A DNA stretch of 64,000 nt, taken from positions 54,075 through 118,074 of the forward strand of contig JAKMFX010000011.1 in assembly GCA_022425195.1 (NCBI GenBank). The letters run 5' to 3'. Each line of letters starts with the position of its first letter. Within the stretch, counting starts at the first letter, position 1. Positions 41,551 to 51,977 of this stretch are shown here, piece after piece. Position numbers and translations under genes: made by a program. The DNA comes from Flavobacteriales bacterium. GTDB lineage: Bacteria; Bacteroidota; Bacteroidia; Flavobacteriales; UBA7430. The notes under the pieces were generated by a model that had not been told where the DNA came from, ran no database searches, and worked only from the letters and a program-made list of their open reading frames with translations.

Positions 41551-42756
41551 GTGATTAAACATATTGTAGTGCAGCAAATAACTAAAATTAAAGAAATCAT
41601 AGAATCGTCATACTCAGACTTAGTTGAGTGGCGAGAATATCTTCATGCTCATCCAGAGCTTTCATTTAAAGAGGAGCAAACCTCAGCTTTCGTTGCCGCT
41701 AGGTTGGAGGCTATGGGCATATCTTTTCAAACGGGAGTTGCAGGAACGGGAATCGTTGCCTTGATCGAGGGAAGAAATCCCAAAAAACAGTGTCTTGCCT
41801 TGCGAGCAGATTTAGATGCGCTCCCGATTTTTGAAGAAAATGATGCCCCATACAAATCTAAAGTAGATGGGGTTATGCATGCTTGTGGCCACGATGTCCA
41901 TACCACCTGTTTGTTGGGGGCTGCAAAGGTACTTCAAACCTTAAAAGAAGAGTTTGAGGGTACCATCAAACTTATTTTTCAACCCGGTGAAGAGGTCTTG
42001 CCTGGTGGTGCTTCTTTAATGATTAAAGAAGGTGTGTTGGAAAATCCAAAGGTTGATAAAATTGCCGCTCTCCACGTATTTCCTACCATGAATGTCGGGA
42101 AGATTGGATTTAGGGCCGGACAATATATGGCTGCTTGCGATGAGTTGTATCTTAATGTTAAGGGTAAAGGAGGACACGCAGCTTTACCTAGTGAATACAA
42201 CAATCCGATTATGATTATTGCTGAGTTATTACCTAAGCTGGAAGCTTATGTAAAGTCTTTGTCTGATGGAACGTCACCTTACATATTTGCCATCGGTAAA
42301 CTACAAGCCGAGGGCGCCACTAATGTGATCCCTCCCTCTGCAATTGCTGAAGGTACATTGAGAACTATGGATGAGTCGTGGCGTAAGCTTATCCATGAGA
42401 AAATGCAGGCGTTTGTCCTTCAATTTTTAACTTCAAAAAATGCTCAAGGTGAATTGCGTATCGTGAAAGGTTATCCTTCTTTACTCAATAACGAGTCTTT
42501 TACAAGTCAGTCTATGCAAAGCGCTAAGGATTACTTAGGTGCTGAAAATGTCGAAGAGATGGACATTCGTATGACGGCAGAGGACTTTTCTTTTTACAGC
42601 CAGAAGGTGCCTGCCTGTTTTTTTAGGTTGGGGGTTCGTAATGAAGACCTTGGAATTACTTACGGTGTGCACCACCCTAAATTTGACATCGATAAAAATG
42701 CATTGAAAGTTGGAGCAGGCGTTATGGCTCAGCTGGCTCTTTCAGCTTTAGATTAG
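41551..42756 (+). CDS. M20-family metallopeptidase/amidohydrolase (GTG start)
   Basis: 'LHAHPELSFKEEQTSAFVA', 'ALRADLDALPIFEEND', 'MHACGHDVHTTCLLGAA', 'MTAEDFSFYSQKVP'. Confidence 0.92.
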   Translation: MIKHIVVQQITKIKEIIESSYSDLVEWREYLHAHPELSFKEEQTSAFVAARLEAMGISFQTGVAGTGIVALIEGRNPKKQCLALRADLDALPIFEENDAPYKSKVDGVMHACGHDVHTTCLLGAAKVLQTLKEEFEGTIKLIFQPGEEVLPGGASLMIKEGVLENPKVDKIAALHVFPTMNVGKIGFRAGQYMAACDELYLNVKGKGGHAALPSEYNNPIMIIAELLPKLEAYVKSLSDGTSPYIFAIGKLQAEGATNVIPPSAIAEGTLRTMDESWRKLIHEKMQAFVLQFLTSKNAQGELRIVKGYPSLLNNESFTSQSMQSAKDYLGAENVEEMDIRMTAEDFSFYSQKVPACFFRLGVRNEDLGITYGVHHPKFDIDKNALKVGAGVMAQLALSALD

Positions 42757-44939
42757 TTGGCGAAATCGGATAGAAATTTGATGCGCATCAATCTCAAGTC
42801 ATCCTCTTCATAATCACCATCGAATTCGGACATGGCTTCATCTATTGAATCGGTTTCCGCATCCTCTTTGAAATAGTCGAATATTTCTTCCTGCTGGTCG
42901 TCGTCGAGAATGTCATCTAAATAGTAGTTGATGTCTACTTTGGTCCCTGAATAGACGATGTTTTCCATCTCAGTGATTAAGTTTTGCATGTCAAGGCCCT
43001 TTGCAGAAGCAATGTCTTCAAGCGGTAATTTACGATCTGTACTTTGTATAATGTACACCTTAAGTCCCGATTTGTTAACGATGGACTTTACCACCATATC
43101 TTGGGGTCTATCTATATTGTTTTCAGTGACATAGTTGTTTATGCAGCTGATAAATTCTTGACCAAATCGATTTGCTTTCCCCAATCCAACACCATTAATA
43201 TTTGTAAGCTCTTCAATGGTAATTGGGTATTGTAATGCCATGTCTTCAAGGGAGGGGTCTTGGAAAAGAACGAAAGGCGGAAGGTTTTTTGATTTGGCTA
43301 TTTTTTTACGAAGGTCTTTTAGTATCTGCAATAATACGGAGTCAAAGACAGCAGATTTTACATTAGATTGGGCTTCTTGTTTTTCAATATCTGTATAATC
43401 ATGGTCCTCAGTGATCATAAAAGATTTGGGGCTTTCCATGAAAGCCATACTTTTTTCATTTAATTTAATCAGGCCATAAGATTCAATATCTTTATCTAGG
43501 TAGCCTTGTACAAGAACTTGTCGAATCACTGCATGCCAGTAGGCTGCATCTTTATAATTTCCTTTGCCAAATACTTCAAGTTTATTACAGTTGTAATCAT
43601 TGATCATGGCTGTCATCTTTCCAATGAGAATGTTGACGAGTTCCTTGGCCTTGAACTTTTCTTTACTTTCTTTGATGGCATTTAGCAAAAGGATGACATT
43701 TTCTTTGCCCTCATTTTGTTTTTTAGGCGTCTTACAATTGTCACAGTAATTGTTGCAATCGTTTTCGTCAAATGATTCTCCAAAATAATGCAAAATATAT
43801 TTCCTTCTGCACATGGATGTTTCCGCAAAGGAAACCGTTTCTAGAAGCAGTTGTTTACCAATCTCTTGCTCTGCAACGGGTTTACCCTGCATAAATTTAT
43901 CAAGCTTTTCAATGTCTTTGTAGCTGTAAAAGGCAACACATATACCTTCACCACCATCACGACCAGCCCTTCCGGTTTCTTGATAATAGCTTTCCAAGCT
44001 TTTGGGAATGTCGTGGTGAACGACAAAGCGAACGTCGGGTTTATCGATCCCCATTCCAAAAGCAATGGTTGCCACAATCACATTGCAATCTTCCATTAAG
44101 AAAGCGTCTTGGTGCTTACCTCTCGTATTTACATCAAGGCCAGCATGATAGGGTAGGGCATTGATCCCATTTACCTGAAGTGTCTGTGCAATTTCTTCTA
44201 CTTTTTTACGACTTAGGCAATACACAATACCCGACTTATTGGGGTGTTGCTTAATGAATTTAATGATTTCTTTATTGACATTAATCTTCGGTCTTACTTC
44301 GTAAAAGAGATTACCTCGATTAAAAGAAGACTTGTAGAGCTTGGCATTTTCCATTCCCAAGTTCTTTTGGATGTCTTCCTGAACTTTTTCAGTAGCCGTT
44401 GCGGTCAGCGCCATAATAGGCGATTTCCCAATTTTTTGAAATATACTTCTAAGATTTCTGTATTCTGGTCGAAAGTCATGCCCCCATTCTGAGATACAAT
44501 GAGCTTCATCAATGGCGAAGAAAGAAATTTTAACGGAATTCAAAAAAGCGATATTATCTTCTTTTGTGAGAGATTCTGGAGCGACATACAGCAACTTTGT
44601 CAAACCATTTGTAATATCTTCCTTAACTCGTTTTGCTTCTTTTTTTGTTAGCGAAGAGTTGAGTACATGAGCAACACTGTCGTCAGAGGAAAAATTTCTG
44701 ATGGCATCTACTTGATTTTTCATCAAAGCAATCAGCGGAGATACGATGATTGCTGTACCCTCACTAATGAATGCCGGTAATTGATAGCAGAGCGATTTAC
44801 CACCACCAGTGGGTTTGATGACAAATACGTCATGCCCTCCCAATAAGCTTTGAACAATCGATTCCTGATTGCCTTTGAAATTTGAAAAACCAAAAAACTT
44901 TTTGAGGGAAGTGTGAAGAGGTTGATTTGTTTCGCTCAT
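42753..44939 (-). CDS. recQ: ATP-dependent DNA helicase RecQ; start at ATG 44939
   Basis: 'KPTGGGKSLCYQLPA', 'IDEAHCISEWGHDFRPEYR', 'QETGRAGRDG', zinc-binding 'CRRKYILHYFGESFDENDCNNYCDNC', HRDC-like region. Confidence 0.93.
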   Translation of the reverse strand: MSETNQPLHTSLKKFFGFSNFKGNQESIVQSLLGGHDVFVIKPTGGGKSLCYQLPAFISEGTAIIVSPLIALMKNQVDAIRNFSSDDSVAHVLNSSLTKKEAKRVKEDITNGLTKLLYVAPESLTKEDNIAFLNSVKISFFAIDEAHCISEWGHDFRPEYRNLRSIFQKIGKSPIMALTATATEKVQEDIQKNLGMENAKLYKSSFNRGNLFYEVRPKINVNKEIIKFIKQHPNKSGIVYCLSRKKVEEIAQTLQVNGINALPYHAGLDVNTRGKHQDAFLMEDCNVIVATIAFGMGIDKPDVRFVVHHDIPKSLESYYQETGRAGRDGGEGICVAFYSYKDIEKLDKFMQGKPVAEQEIGKQLLLETVSFAETSMCRRKYILHYFGESFDENDCNNYCDNCKTPKKQNEGKENVILLLNAIKESKEKFKAKELVNILIGKMTAMINDYNCNKLEVFGKGNYKDAAYWHAVIRQVLVQGYLDKDIESYGLIKLNEKSMAFMESPKSFMITEDHDYTDIEKQEAQSNVKSAVFDSVLLQILKDLRKKIAKSKNLPPFVLFQDPSLEDMALQYPITIEELTNINGVGLGKANRFGQEFISCINNYVTENNIDRPQDMVVKSIVNKSGLKVYIIQSTDRKLPLEDIASAKGLDMQNLITEMENIVYSGTKVDINYYLDDILDDDQQEEIFDYFKEDAETDSIDEAMSEFDGDYEEDDLRLMRIKFLSDFAN

Positions 44940-44994
44940 GCGCTGTAAATTCACGAAAATTGAGTTATTTTGCAGTATTAAAGTAAAGACAAAG

Positions 44995-45981
44995 TTGCGA
45001 AATATCAAAACAATACCATTGAAATCTCACAAAGAAATTATAGAAATAGCTAAAAAAGTTATACAAAACGAATCTCAAGCGATTTCTAATCTATCGAGTT
45101 TGCTGGATACGCATTTTAGCGAAGCAATTACTGCTATATATAAGTCTCCTGGAAGACTCATTATCACGGGTATCGGGAAAAGCGCCATTATTGCCAATAA
45201 GATTGTAGCGACTTTAAATTCAACGGGTCAGCCCTCAATGTTTATGCATGCTGCTGATGCCATACATGGTGATTTGGGGATGATTCAATCCGAAGACATT
45301 GTCTTGTGTATATCTAAAAGTGGCAACACACCCGAGATTAAAGTTTTGGTTCCCTTAATCAAGAATTTAGGAAATCAACTGATCGGAATGACATCGAATA
45401 AAGATTCTTTTTTAGCCGAACATGCAGACTATGTATTTCATGCTTATGTAGAAAAGGAGGCCTGCCCCAATAACCTCGCTCCGACCACCAGTACGACAGC
45501 ACAATTGGTTCTTGGAGACGCCTTGTCGGTAGCCTTGTTGGAGATGAGATCTTTTACAAGTAGTGATTTCGCAAAATACCACCCTGGCGGATCTTTAGGT
45601 AAAAAATTATACCTCAGGGTGGAAGATCTTTTACATTCAGAAAAGCCACAAGTTTCATTAAACGCTTCTCTTCAAGAAGTGATTATAGAGATTTCTTCAA
45701 AGCGTTTGGGGGCCACTGTAGTTGTAGAATCGAATGAAATCTTTGGATTAATTACAGACGGTGACTTGAGAAGAATGCTAGAGAAAGGCAGTGAAATTCG
45801 TGGCGTTCTCGCTCGTGACATCATGAGTGAAAAGCCAAAATGCATCTCTAAAGATGCTCTTGCAGCTGAGGCATTGTCGCAGATGGAGTCAAATTACATC
45901 ACACAACTCATTGTAGAAGATAAAGGGCGTTATATGGGGGTTATTCATTTACACGACATCTTGAAAGAAGGGATTTTATAG
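44995..45981 (+). CDS. kpsF: KpsF/GutQ-family arabinose-5-phosphate isomerase (SIS + CBS)
   Basis: 'GRLIITGIGKSAIIANKIVATLNSTGQPSMFMHAADAIHGDLGMI', 'ISKSGNTPEI', CBS 'ITDGDLRRMLEKG'. TTG 44995 suggested as start; the ORF extends to ATG 44938. Confidence 0.9.
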   Translation: MRNIKTIPLKSHKEIIEIAKKVIQNESQAISNLSSLLDTHFSEAITAIYKSPGRLIITGIGKSAIIANKIVATLNSTGQPSMFMHAADAIHGDLGMIQSEDIVLCISKSGNTPEIKVLVPLIKNLGNQLIGMTSNKDSFLAEHADYVFHAYVEKEACPNNLAPTTSTTAQLVLGDALSVALLEMRSFTSSDFAKYHPGGSLGKKLYLRVEDLLHSEKPQVSLNASLQEVIIEISSKRLGATVVVESNEIFGLITDGDLRRMLEKGSEIRGVLARDIMSEKPKCISKDALAAEALSQMESNYITQLIVEDKGRYMGVIHLHDILKEGIL

Positions 45982-45982
45982 T

Positions 45983-46804
45983 ATGGGTCAAGAAAAAGCA
46001 GAGATGTCCTTTTTAGAGCATTTGGGAGTCCTTCGCGGACACCTCATTCGTTCTGTAATTGCTGTTTTGGCTTTTACTGTTTTGGCATTCGTTAATAAGG
46101 GCTACTTATTTGACGATTTGTTGTTGGCTTCTAAAGAACCCAATTTTATCACCTACAGAACCCTTTGTAAAATATCCGAGTTACTTAGACTGGGAGACGT
46201 GTTGTGCATTACTGAACAACCCTTCATTTTAATGAATGTTGATATGTCTGGACAGTTCACCATGCATTTGTGGGTGGCTTTTATAGCTGGAGTGATCATT
46301 GCATTCCCCTACATCATATGGGAGTTATGGCGATTTATAAAACCCGCTTTAAACGCCAATGAATCAAGCTATACATCTGCTATTGTTTTTGTGATTTCAT
46401 TTTTATTTTTATTGGGGATTTGTTTTGGTTATTATATGATAGCTCCCCTGTCAGTCAACTTTTTGGGAACTTACCAAGTCAGTGATATGGTCTCGAATCA
46501 AATCAATTTGAGATCTTTTATCAGTACAGTAACCACCATTACTTTTGCTTGTGGATTGATTTTTCAGTTGCCGATAGTTGTGTATTTTTTAACGCAACTT
46601 GGATTGCTTTCTCCTGAGACCATGAAGCATTATCGATCTCATGCTATTGTCGGTGCACTGGTCATTTCTGCAATCATCACGCCACCTGATTTGTCGAGCC
46701 AAATATTGGTAACTTTACCTTTGCTGGTTTTGTATGAAATAAGCATACATATTTCGAAATTTGTAATCAAAAGATCTCAATCAAAGCATGAAGTTAAGAG
46801 CTGA
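45983..46804 (+). CDS. tatC: Twin-arginine translocase TatC
   Basis: '[19 protein letters not shown]', '[28 protein letters not shown]', multi-TM. Confidence 0.92.
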   Translation: MGQEKAEMSFLEHLGVLRGHLIRSVIAVLAFTVLAFVNKGYLFDDLLLASKEPNFITYRTLCKISELLRLGDVLCITEQPFILMNVDMSGQFTMHLWVAFIAGVIIAFPYIIWELWRFIKPALNANESSYTSAIVFVISFLFLLGICFGYYMIAPLSVNFLGTYQVSDMVSNQINLRSFISTVTTITFACGLIFQLPIVVYFLTQLGLLSPETMKHYRSHAIVGALVISAIITPPDLSSQILVTLPLLVLYEISIHISKFVIKRSQSKHEVKS

Positions 46805-47513
46805 AAAAATAATTAAAACCTATCGAGATCGGACGGTAGTCAAAGGGGTTAGTTTAGAAGTCAATCAAGGAGAGATTGTGGGGCTATTAGGTCCCAATGG
46901 TGCGGGTAAAACCACGTCTTTTTACATGATTGTTGGCTTGGTGAAGCCCAGCTCAGGGAATGTTTATCTTAATGAAGAGAACATAACGACCGATGCCATG
47001 TATGTTCGCGCTCAAAAGGGAATAGGTTATTTAGCCCAAGAAGCCTCTGTGTTCAGAAAATTATCTGTGGAAGACAATATCAAGGCCGTACTTGAAATGA
47101 CTGATCTGAGCAAGGATCAACAGAGGCAAAAGTTAGAAGAATTACTCAATGAATTCAGTCTACAACACATTCGTACAACACGTGGGGATTTATTGTCTGG
47201 AGGAGAGCGAAGAAGAACTGAAATTGCCAGAGCATTGGCCGTAAATCCAAAATTCATTCTATTGGATGAACCATTTGCAGGGGTGGATCCTATTGCTGTA
47301 GAAGACATACAATCTATTGTGCATCAACTCAAAAAGAAGAACATCGGAATACTTATTACCGATCATAATGTTCAGGAAACACTTTCAATCACTGACCGAG
47401 CCTATTTGCTGTTTGAAGGAAATATTTTAAAAGCAGGAACTGCCGAGGAATTGGCTGATGATGAGCAGGTTCGTCGTGTATATCTCGGACAGAACTTTGT
47501 ACTGAGAAAATAG
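46788..47513 (+). CDS. lptB: LPS export ABC transporter ATP-binding protein
   Basis: '[26 protein letters not shown]', '[17 protein letters not shown]', '[18 protein letters not shown]'. Confidence 0.95.
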   Translation: MKLRAEKIIKTYRDRTVVKGVSLEVNQGEIVGLLGPNGAGKTTSFYMIVGLVKPSSGNVYLNEENITTDAMYVRAQKGIGYLAQEASVFRKLSVEDNIKAVLEMTDLSKDQQRQKLEELLNEFSLQHIRTTRGDLLSGGERRRTEIARALAVNPKFILLDEPFAGVDPIAVEDIQSIVHQLKKKNIGILITDHNVQETLSITDRAYLLFEGNILKAGTAEELADDEQVRRVYLGQNFVLRK

Positions 47514-47526
47514 TATCCTAGGGTCT

Positions 47527-48213
47527 TTAGCTTGATTTTGGTTTAAAAATTATCGATGCGAGTACGTAAAGTAGTACAATCATAGGAATTGCAGAAAATT
47601 GCAACACAGCCAACAACACGATACTTGTTCCAATAAAGACAAATCTTAACTTATTGTCTACAAACTTTAGCGATTTAAATTTTAAGGAAAACAATGTGAT
47701 TTCTGAAATCATCGCTAGAGACATCAGTACAGTGAAGAGAATAATTATCTCTGGTGAACCCATCAAATGAGCAAGGCCACTCTCTTTTTGAAAAGTAAGA
47801 ATCAAGGGAATGGAGACAAAGAATAAGCAATTTACCGGAGTGGGTAATCCTATGAAATGAGTCGTTTGTCTTTGATCAACATTAAATTTCGCCAATCTAT
47901 ATGCGGATAATGCCGGAATGAGCAAAGCAACAAATGAATATGCATTCAAAGAGCTTGATGCCAAAAGGTGGAATACTACAGATCCAGGAACGACTCCAAA
48001 GCTCACCATATCCGCTAAAGAGTCAAGTTCTTTACCCATAGGACCAGAAACATTGAGTAATCGCGCTGCGGCCCCATCCATAAAATCGAATATCGCAGCA
48101 AGTCCAATAAGGTAAGCTGCCACAACCATTTGGTTGTGGAAAGTAAAGTACAAGGCAACGCATCCACAAATAAGATTTGAGATTGTCAGAAGGTTTGGAA
48201 TGTGTTTTAACAT
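47527..48213 (-). CDS. pssA: CDP-diacylglycerol-serine O-phosphatidyltransferase
   Basis: 'FDFMDGAAARLLNVSGPMGKELDSLADMVSFGVVPG' (CDP-OH-P motif). Confidence 0.93.
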   Translation of the reverse strand: MLKHIPNLLTISNLICGCVALYFTFHNQMVVAAYLIGLAAIFDFMDGAAARLLNVSGPMGKELDSLADMVSFGVVPGSVVFHLLASSSLNAYSFVALLIPALSAYRLAKFNVDQRQTTHFIGLPTPVNCLFFVSIPLILTFQKESGLAHLMGSPEIIILFTVLMSLAMISEITLFSLKFKSLKFVDNKLRFVFIGTSIVLLAVLQFSAIPMIVLLYVLASIIFKPKSS

Positions 48214-48221
48214 CGGAAACT

Positions 48222-48229
48222 TATATTTG
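48222..48229 (+). promoter_or_regulatory. Candidate -7 element (TATATTTG) upstream of lnt
   Basis: TATATTTG 40 nt before ATG 48270, with TTG at 48195-48197. Confidence 0.35.
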
Positions 48230-48269
48230 TAACAAATTAAAGCAATTTATTGCGATTGAATTGTAAAAT

Positions 48270-49883
48270 ATGAGTTTTGTAAAACATATTCTCCTTTGTT
48301 TGTTGCCCGTATTGTTGTTTTACAGCTCTTGGCCACCGCATACCCTGACAGGATGTATTTTTGTCGCCTTCATTCCTGTACTATGGACTGTATTTAATTT
48401 CAATACGGGAGAAAAGAAGCTTCCTGATGGCTATTTGTTTGTCTTTCTTTACCTCACTTTTTTCCTTATCAACTTCGCGCTTACCTCTTGGGTAATGAAT
48501 GCCCATTGGGGCGGGGGCTTGTTTGCCTCTTTATTCAATGCTTCTCTGATGTCATCGGTGTTTTTCTTGGTCTATAAGCTCAGAAAAAGTTATGGAAACA
48601 AACACGCATTGATTGCTTTCCCTTTGTTCTGGCTTGCTTTTGAATATCTACACCTCAATTGGGAGTTAACATGGCCCTGGTTGACCTTAGGGAATGTGTT
48701 TTCCCATCAAACGGAATGGATACAGTGGTATGAGTATACGGGTGTACTAGGGGGCTCACTTTGGGTTTTAATCATTAATGTTTTGCTGTACTTGTTTGCG
48801 ATTGAATTACTCAAAAAGCAATACAGATTTGCCACTTTGATTTCAGCCGTACTTATTTTTACCATTCCGTATTTCTTGTCTCAACAATTGACGCCATTAT
48901 TGGTGAACCCTGAAGATAACCCCGTTAAGGTGGTGGTGGTTCAGCCTAATTACGAGCCACATTTTGAAAAGTTCTCCATCCCGCAACATAAACAGTTTGA
49001 GCGTGTAGAGACCTTGTTAGATTCCGTTTGGGAATCGAATCCAGACTTAATTGTTTTGCCAGAAACATTCATTACAGATTGGATTTGGGAGTCAAGAATA
49101 GAACGCTCTCCAGCCATCATGTCAATGAAGTCTTGGTTGAAAGACCACCCCAGTACACAAATACTTACTGGGGCTTCAACAGGAAAGGTCTTAAGTGATT
49201 CTGATTCCTTAAAAACAACGGCACGCAAAAGTATTGGAGGCACCTGGTATGAAGTTTTCAATACAGCATTATTGATATCTGCGGAAGATTCTGTTCAAGT
49301 TTTCCATAAGTCCAAATTGGTTCCAGGTGCAGAAATGGCTCCTTACTCGAGTCTATTGAAGCCCTTTTTAGATCATTTTCCAATTGAGTTGGGGGGCACC
49401 GTAGGTAATTTTGGGGTAAATGATTCCATTTTTAATTTAAATTCAAATTTGGGGACATTGACTCCCATGATTTGCTATGAGTCTATATTTGGAGAATACG
49501 TTTCTAAATTTGTTCGCAAAGGGACTGGTTGGATTTGTATTATCACGAATGACGGTTGGTGGGGTGATACATTTGGACATCAGCAACACCATGCCTACGC
49601 TCGTTTAAGGGCCATTGAGACTCGTAGGTATGTGCTTCGATCGGCGAATACAGGAATCAGTTCTGTCATTCGTCCGGACGGTCATGTGGAACAGTTTTTG
49701 AGTTACAACGAAATGGGGGTTTTAAATGCCACCATTTCTCCATCTAGTAAATACACATATTACGTGGTGCATGGGGATTATGTGGGAAGGTTGGCTTCAT
49801 TTTTAGCCATTGTTTATCTTTTACAGCTCATCATATTTCATGTAAATAATCGTGTCTTAAGCCGTTCAAGACTCAAAAAGTAA
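48270..49883 (+). CDS. lnt: Apolipoprotein N-acyltransferase
   Basis: 'LPETFITDW', 'HKSKLVPGAEMAPYSSL', 'MICYESIFGEYVSKFVRKG', 'ITNDGWWGDTFGHQQHHAYARLRAIETRR'. Confidence 0.95.
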   Translation: MSFVKHILLCLLPVLLFYSSWPPHTLTGCIFVAFIPVLWTVFNFNTGEKKLPDGYLFVFLYLTFFLINFALTSWVMNAHWGGGLFASLFNASLMSSVFFLVYKLRKSYGNKHALIAFPLFWLAFEYLHLNWELTWPWLTLGNVFSHQTEWIQWYEYTGVLGGSLWVLIINVLLYLFAIELLKKQYRFATLISAVLIFTIPYFLSQQLTPLLVNPEDNPVKVVVVQPNYEPHFEKFSIPQHKQFERVETLLDSVWESNPDLIVLPETFITDWIWESRIERSPAIMSMKSWLKDHPSTQILTGASTGKVLSDSDSLKTTARKSIGGTWYEVFNTALLISAEDSVQVFHKSKLVPGAEMAPYSSLLKPFLDHFPIELGGTVGNFGVNDSIFNLNSNLGTLTPMICYESIFGEYVSKFVRKGTGWICIITNDGWWGDTFGHQQHHAYARLRAIETRRYVLRSANTGISSVIRPDGHVEQFLSYNEMGVLNATISPSSKYTYYVVHGDYVGRLASFLAIVYLLQLIIFHVNNRVLSRSRLKK

Positions 49884-49969
49884 GCTCTTATTCATCTTTT
49901 GAGTTGATGTAATGATATGACATCATTAACCTCTCCTGAGTATTTCTTTGAATAAAAACAATTCACAAG

Positions 49970-51976
49970 ATGAATAGATTCTTCTCAATACTTATGCTCT
50001 TAGGTTTGGTGGCTGTCGCACAAACCGATACCCTAATAATTCAATCACACCATCAAGTAGATTTGACTTGGTATGGTGATTACGATAAAGAGGTCGTCTT
50101 TCCAAGTGAAAATTCTTTTGAAAAGGTGCTAATGGATTTTACCATGGGCTGTGCGAGTGGGGGCTACTCAGATTGGGATTATACCGTATCTGTATTTTTG
50201 ATGAGACCCACGGGCCATCTGGATTCCACTGTCTTGGTTTTAGATACGATGCTTCTCGAACCCTTAACAATAGATACGATTTGGGCGGTTAATGAGTCTT
50301 TTGAGAAATTTGAATTGGCTCGTTTAATAACACCTTACGGAGCCTATATGGATGCTTACATTTCAGGAGACCCAAATGATCTATATGATGATTCATGGAC
50401 GCATTCTTATATTTTTGATGTCACAGATTTTGCTCCATTATTAAGAGATACCTCATTGATTCGAGTTCATTACGGGGGTTGGTCTAGTGGTTTCAGTGCC
50501 ACTGTTGACTTTGATTTTATTGTAGGTGTTCCGCCTAGAGAGGTTTTGCATATTGAAAATATGTATCCTGTTGATGAGTATTCTTATCGAAGTTTGGCTG
50601 ATGATGAGAGTTTTCCGTCCCTAACAAGAACATTTGAGGAGCCAATACAAGGGCTTGCTCTTAAGTCATATATATCTGGTCATAAGCATGCTGGGCCTGA
50701 AAACTGTTGCGAGTGGGTTCCCAAAAACCATTCTTTAAGTATCAACTCTCAGGCAGTAAGCCAATGGAGTGTATGGAAGGATTGTGGGATGAATCCTATC
50801 TTCCCACAAGGAGGTACTTGGCCATTTGATCGTGCGGGTTGGTGTCCGGGCTCTGCGGTAGACCTCAAAGTGAAGGAGCTTACCAATTATATAAATGTTG
50901 ATGTTCCCCTCACCCTAGATTACAGCGTGGAACCTTACGAGAATAATGGAGAAGACACTGGAACGTTTATTGTGTCTAATACTTTATTCTCCTATGGGGC
51001 TATTAATTTTGAGAAAGACCTTGAAATTATAGACATTTTAAAACCTTCTCGGAAGGATGAATGGCGTAGGATGAATCCTATGTGTGCAGGTCCACTTATT
51101 GAAATTCGGAATCGGGGTTCAGAGAAAGTCTCTTCTATAAAAATACAATACGGCCTTAAAGGAGAGGACTTAACTACTTATGATTGGACTGGTGATTTGG
51201 AGTTTCTCGAAACAGCAAGGATTGAGTTGCCTGAGCCCAACTGGAAGGGTTTAAATGATGCTTCTGAATTTGTCGTTCACCTTATTTATGATGAAGATGA
51301 GTATTTACTCAACAATACATTGACTTCAGATTTTGATCTTACTGAGGTCTTGCCCAATGAATTTATAGTTTCATATAAAACACAGAACAACTTTGATTCA
51401 TCCAACAGAGCTGCTGAAAGTTCTTTAGAGGTGTACAATAGTGTCGGTGAACTTGTTTTTGATGATTTTTCCTTCTCGGAATCCAACACTTGGTATCACG
51501 ATACTTTGAGATTAAGTTCTGGTTGTTATTCCTTAGTATTTAGGGATTTAAGTCAAGATGGTATTAATGAGTATTGGTATTCTGGAGAGCCTTACTCAGC
51601 AGCTGGAATGTTACAAATTAGGAATCTGGAAGGGGTTTTGTTGAAAATATTTCCTGATGATTTTGGACAGGAAATCGATTATCAATTTACCATAAATCCT
51701 TCTCTCCACACAGGTGTGCTTGATACGATAGGATTGAATCTCTATCCAAATCCTACGAAAGATTTCTTGCATCTGAATATTTTCTTGGGGCATCCACAAA
51801 ATCTTGAGGTCAGCATTATAAATGCCAAGGGGTATGAAGTCACTCGTTTTCAAAGAACAAATTTCACAGTAGGAACCGAATTTGTAGACACAAAAAATAT
51901 GTCGCCAGGTATTTATTACTGCAGTATTTTTGGCGACTGGGGAGTCACAACAAAGAGGTTTGTTGTGACGGACTAA
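49970..51976 (+). CDS. Secreted PNGase F-like glycoprotein/peptide-N-glycosidase domain protein with T9SS type A sorting domain
   Basis: Signal peptide; 'MDFTMGCASGGYSDWDYTVSVFLM' and 'ISGHKHAGPENCCEWVPKNHSLSINSQAV' resemble PNGase F N/C domains; C-terminal 'GLNLYPNPTKDFLHLNIF...GIYYCSIFGDWGVTTKRFVV'. Confidence 0.82.
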   Translation: MNRFFSILMLLGLVAVAQTDTLIIQSHHQVDLTWYGDYDKEVVFPSENSFEKVLMDFTMGCASGGYSDWDYTVSVFLMRPTGHLDSTVLVLDTMLLEPLTIDTIWAVNESFEKFELARLITPYGAYMDAYISGDPNDLYDDSWTHSYIFDVTDFAPLLRDTSLIRVHYGGWSSGFSATVDFDFIVGVPPREVLHIENMYPVDEYSYRSLADDESFPSLTRTFEEPIQGLALKSYISGHKHAGPENCCEWVPKNHSLSINSQAVSQWSVWKDCGMNPIFPQGGTWPFDRAGWCPGSAVDLKVKELTNYINVDVPLTLDYSVEPYENNGEDTGTFIVSNTLFSYGAINFEKDLEIIDILKPSRKDEWRRMNPMCAGPLIEIRNRGSEKVSSIKIQYGLKGEDLTTYDWTGDLEFLETARIELPEPNWKGLNDASEFVVHLIYDEDEYLLNNTLTSDFDLTEVLPNEFIVSYKTQNNFDSSNRAAESSLEVYNSVGELVFDDFSFSESNTWYHDTLRLSSGCYSLVFRDLSQDGINEYWYSGEPYSAAGMLQIRNLEGVLLKIFPDDFGQEIDYQFTINPSLHTGVLDTIGLNLYPNPTKDFLHLNIFLGHPQNLEVSIINAKGYEVTRFQRTNFTVGTEFVDTKNMSPGIYYCSIFGDWGVTTKRFVVTD

Positions 51977-51977
51977 T

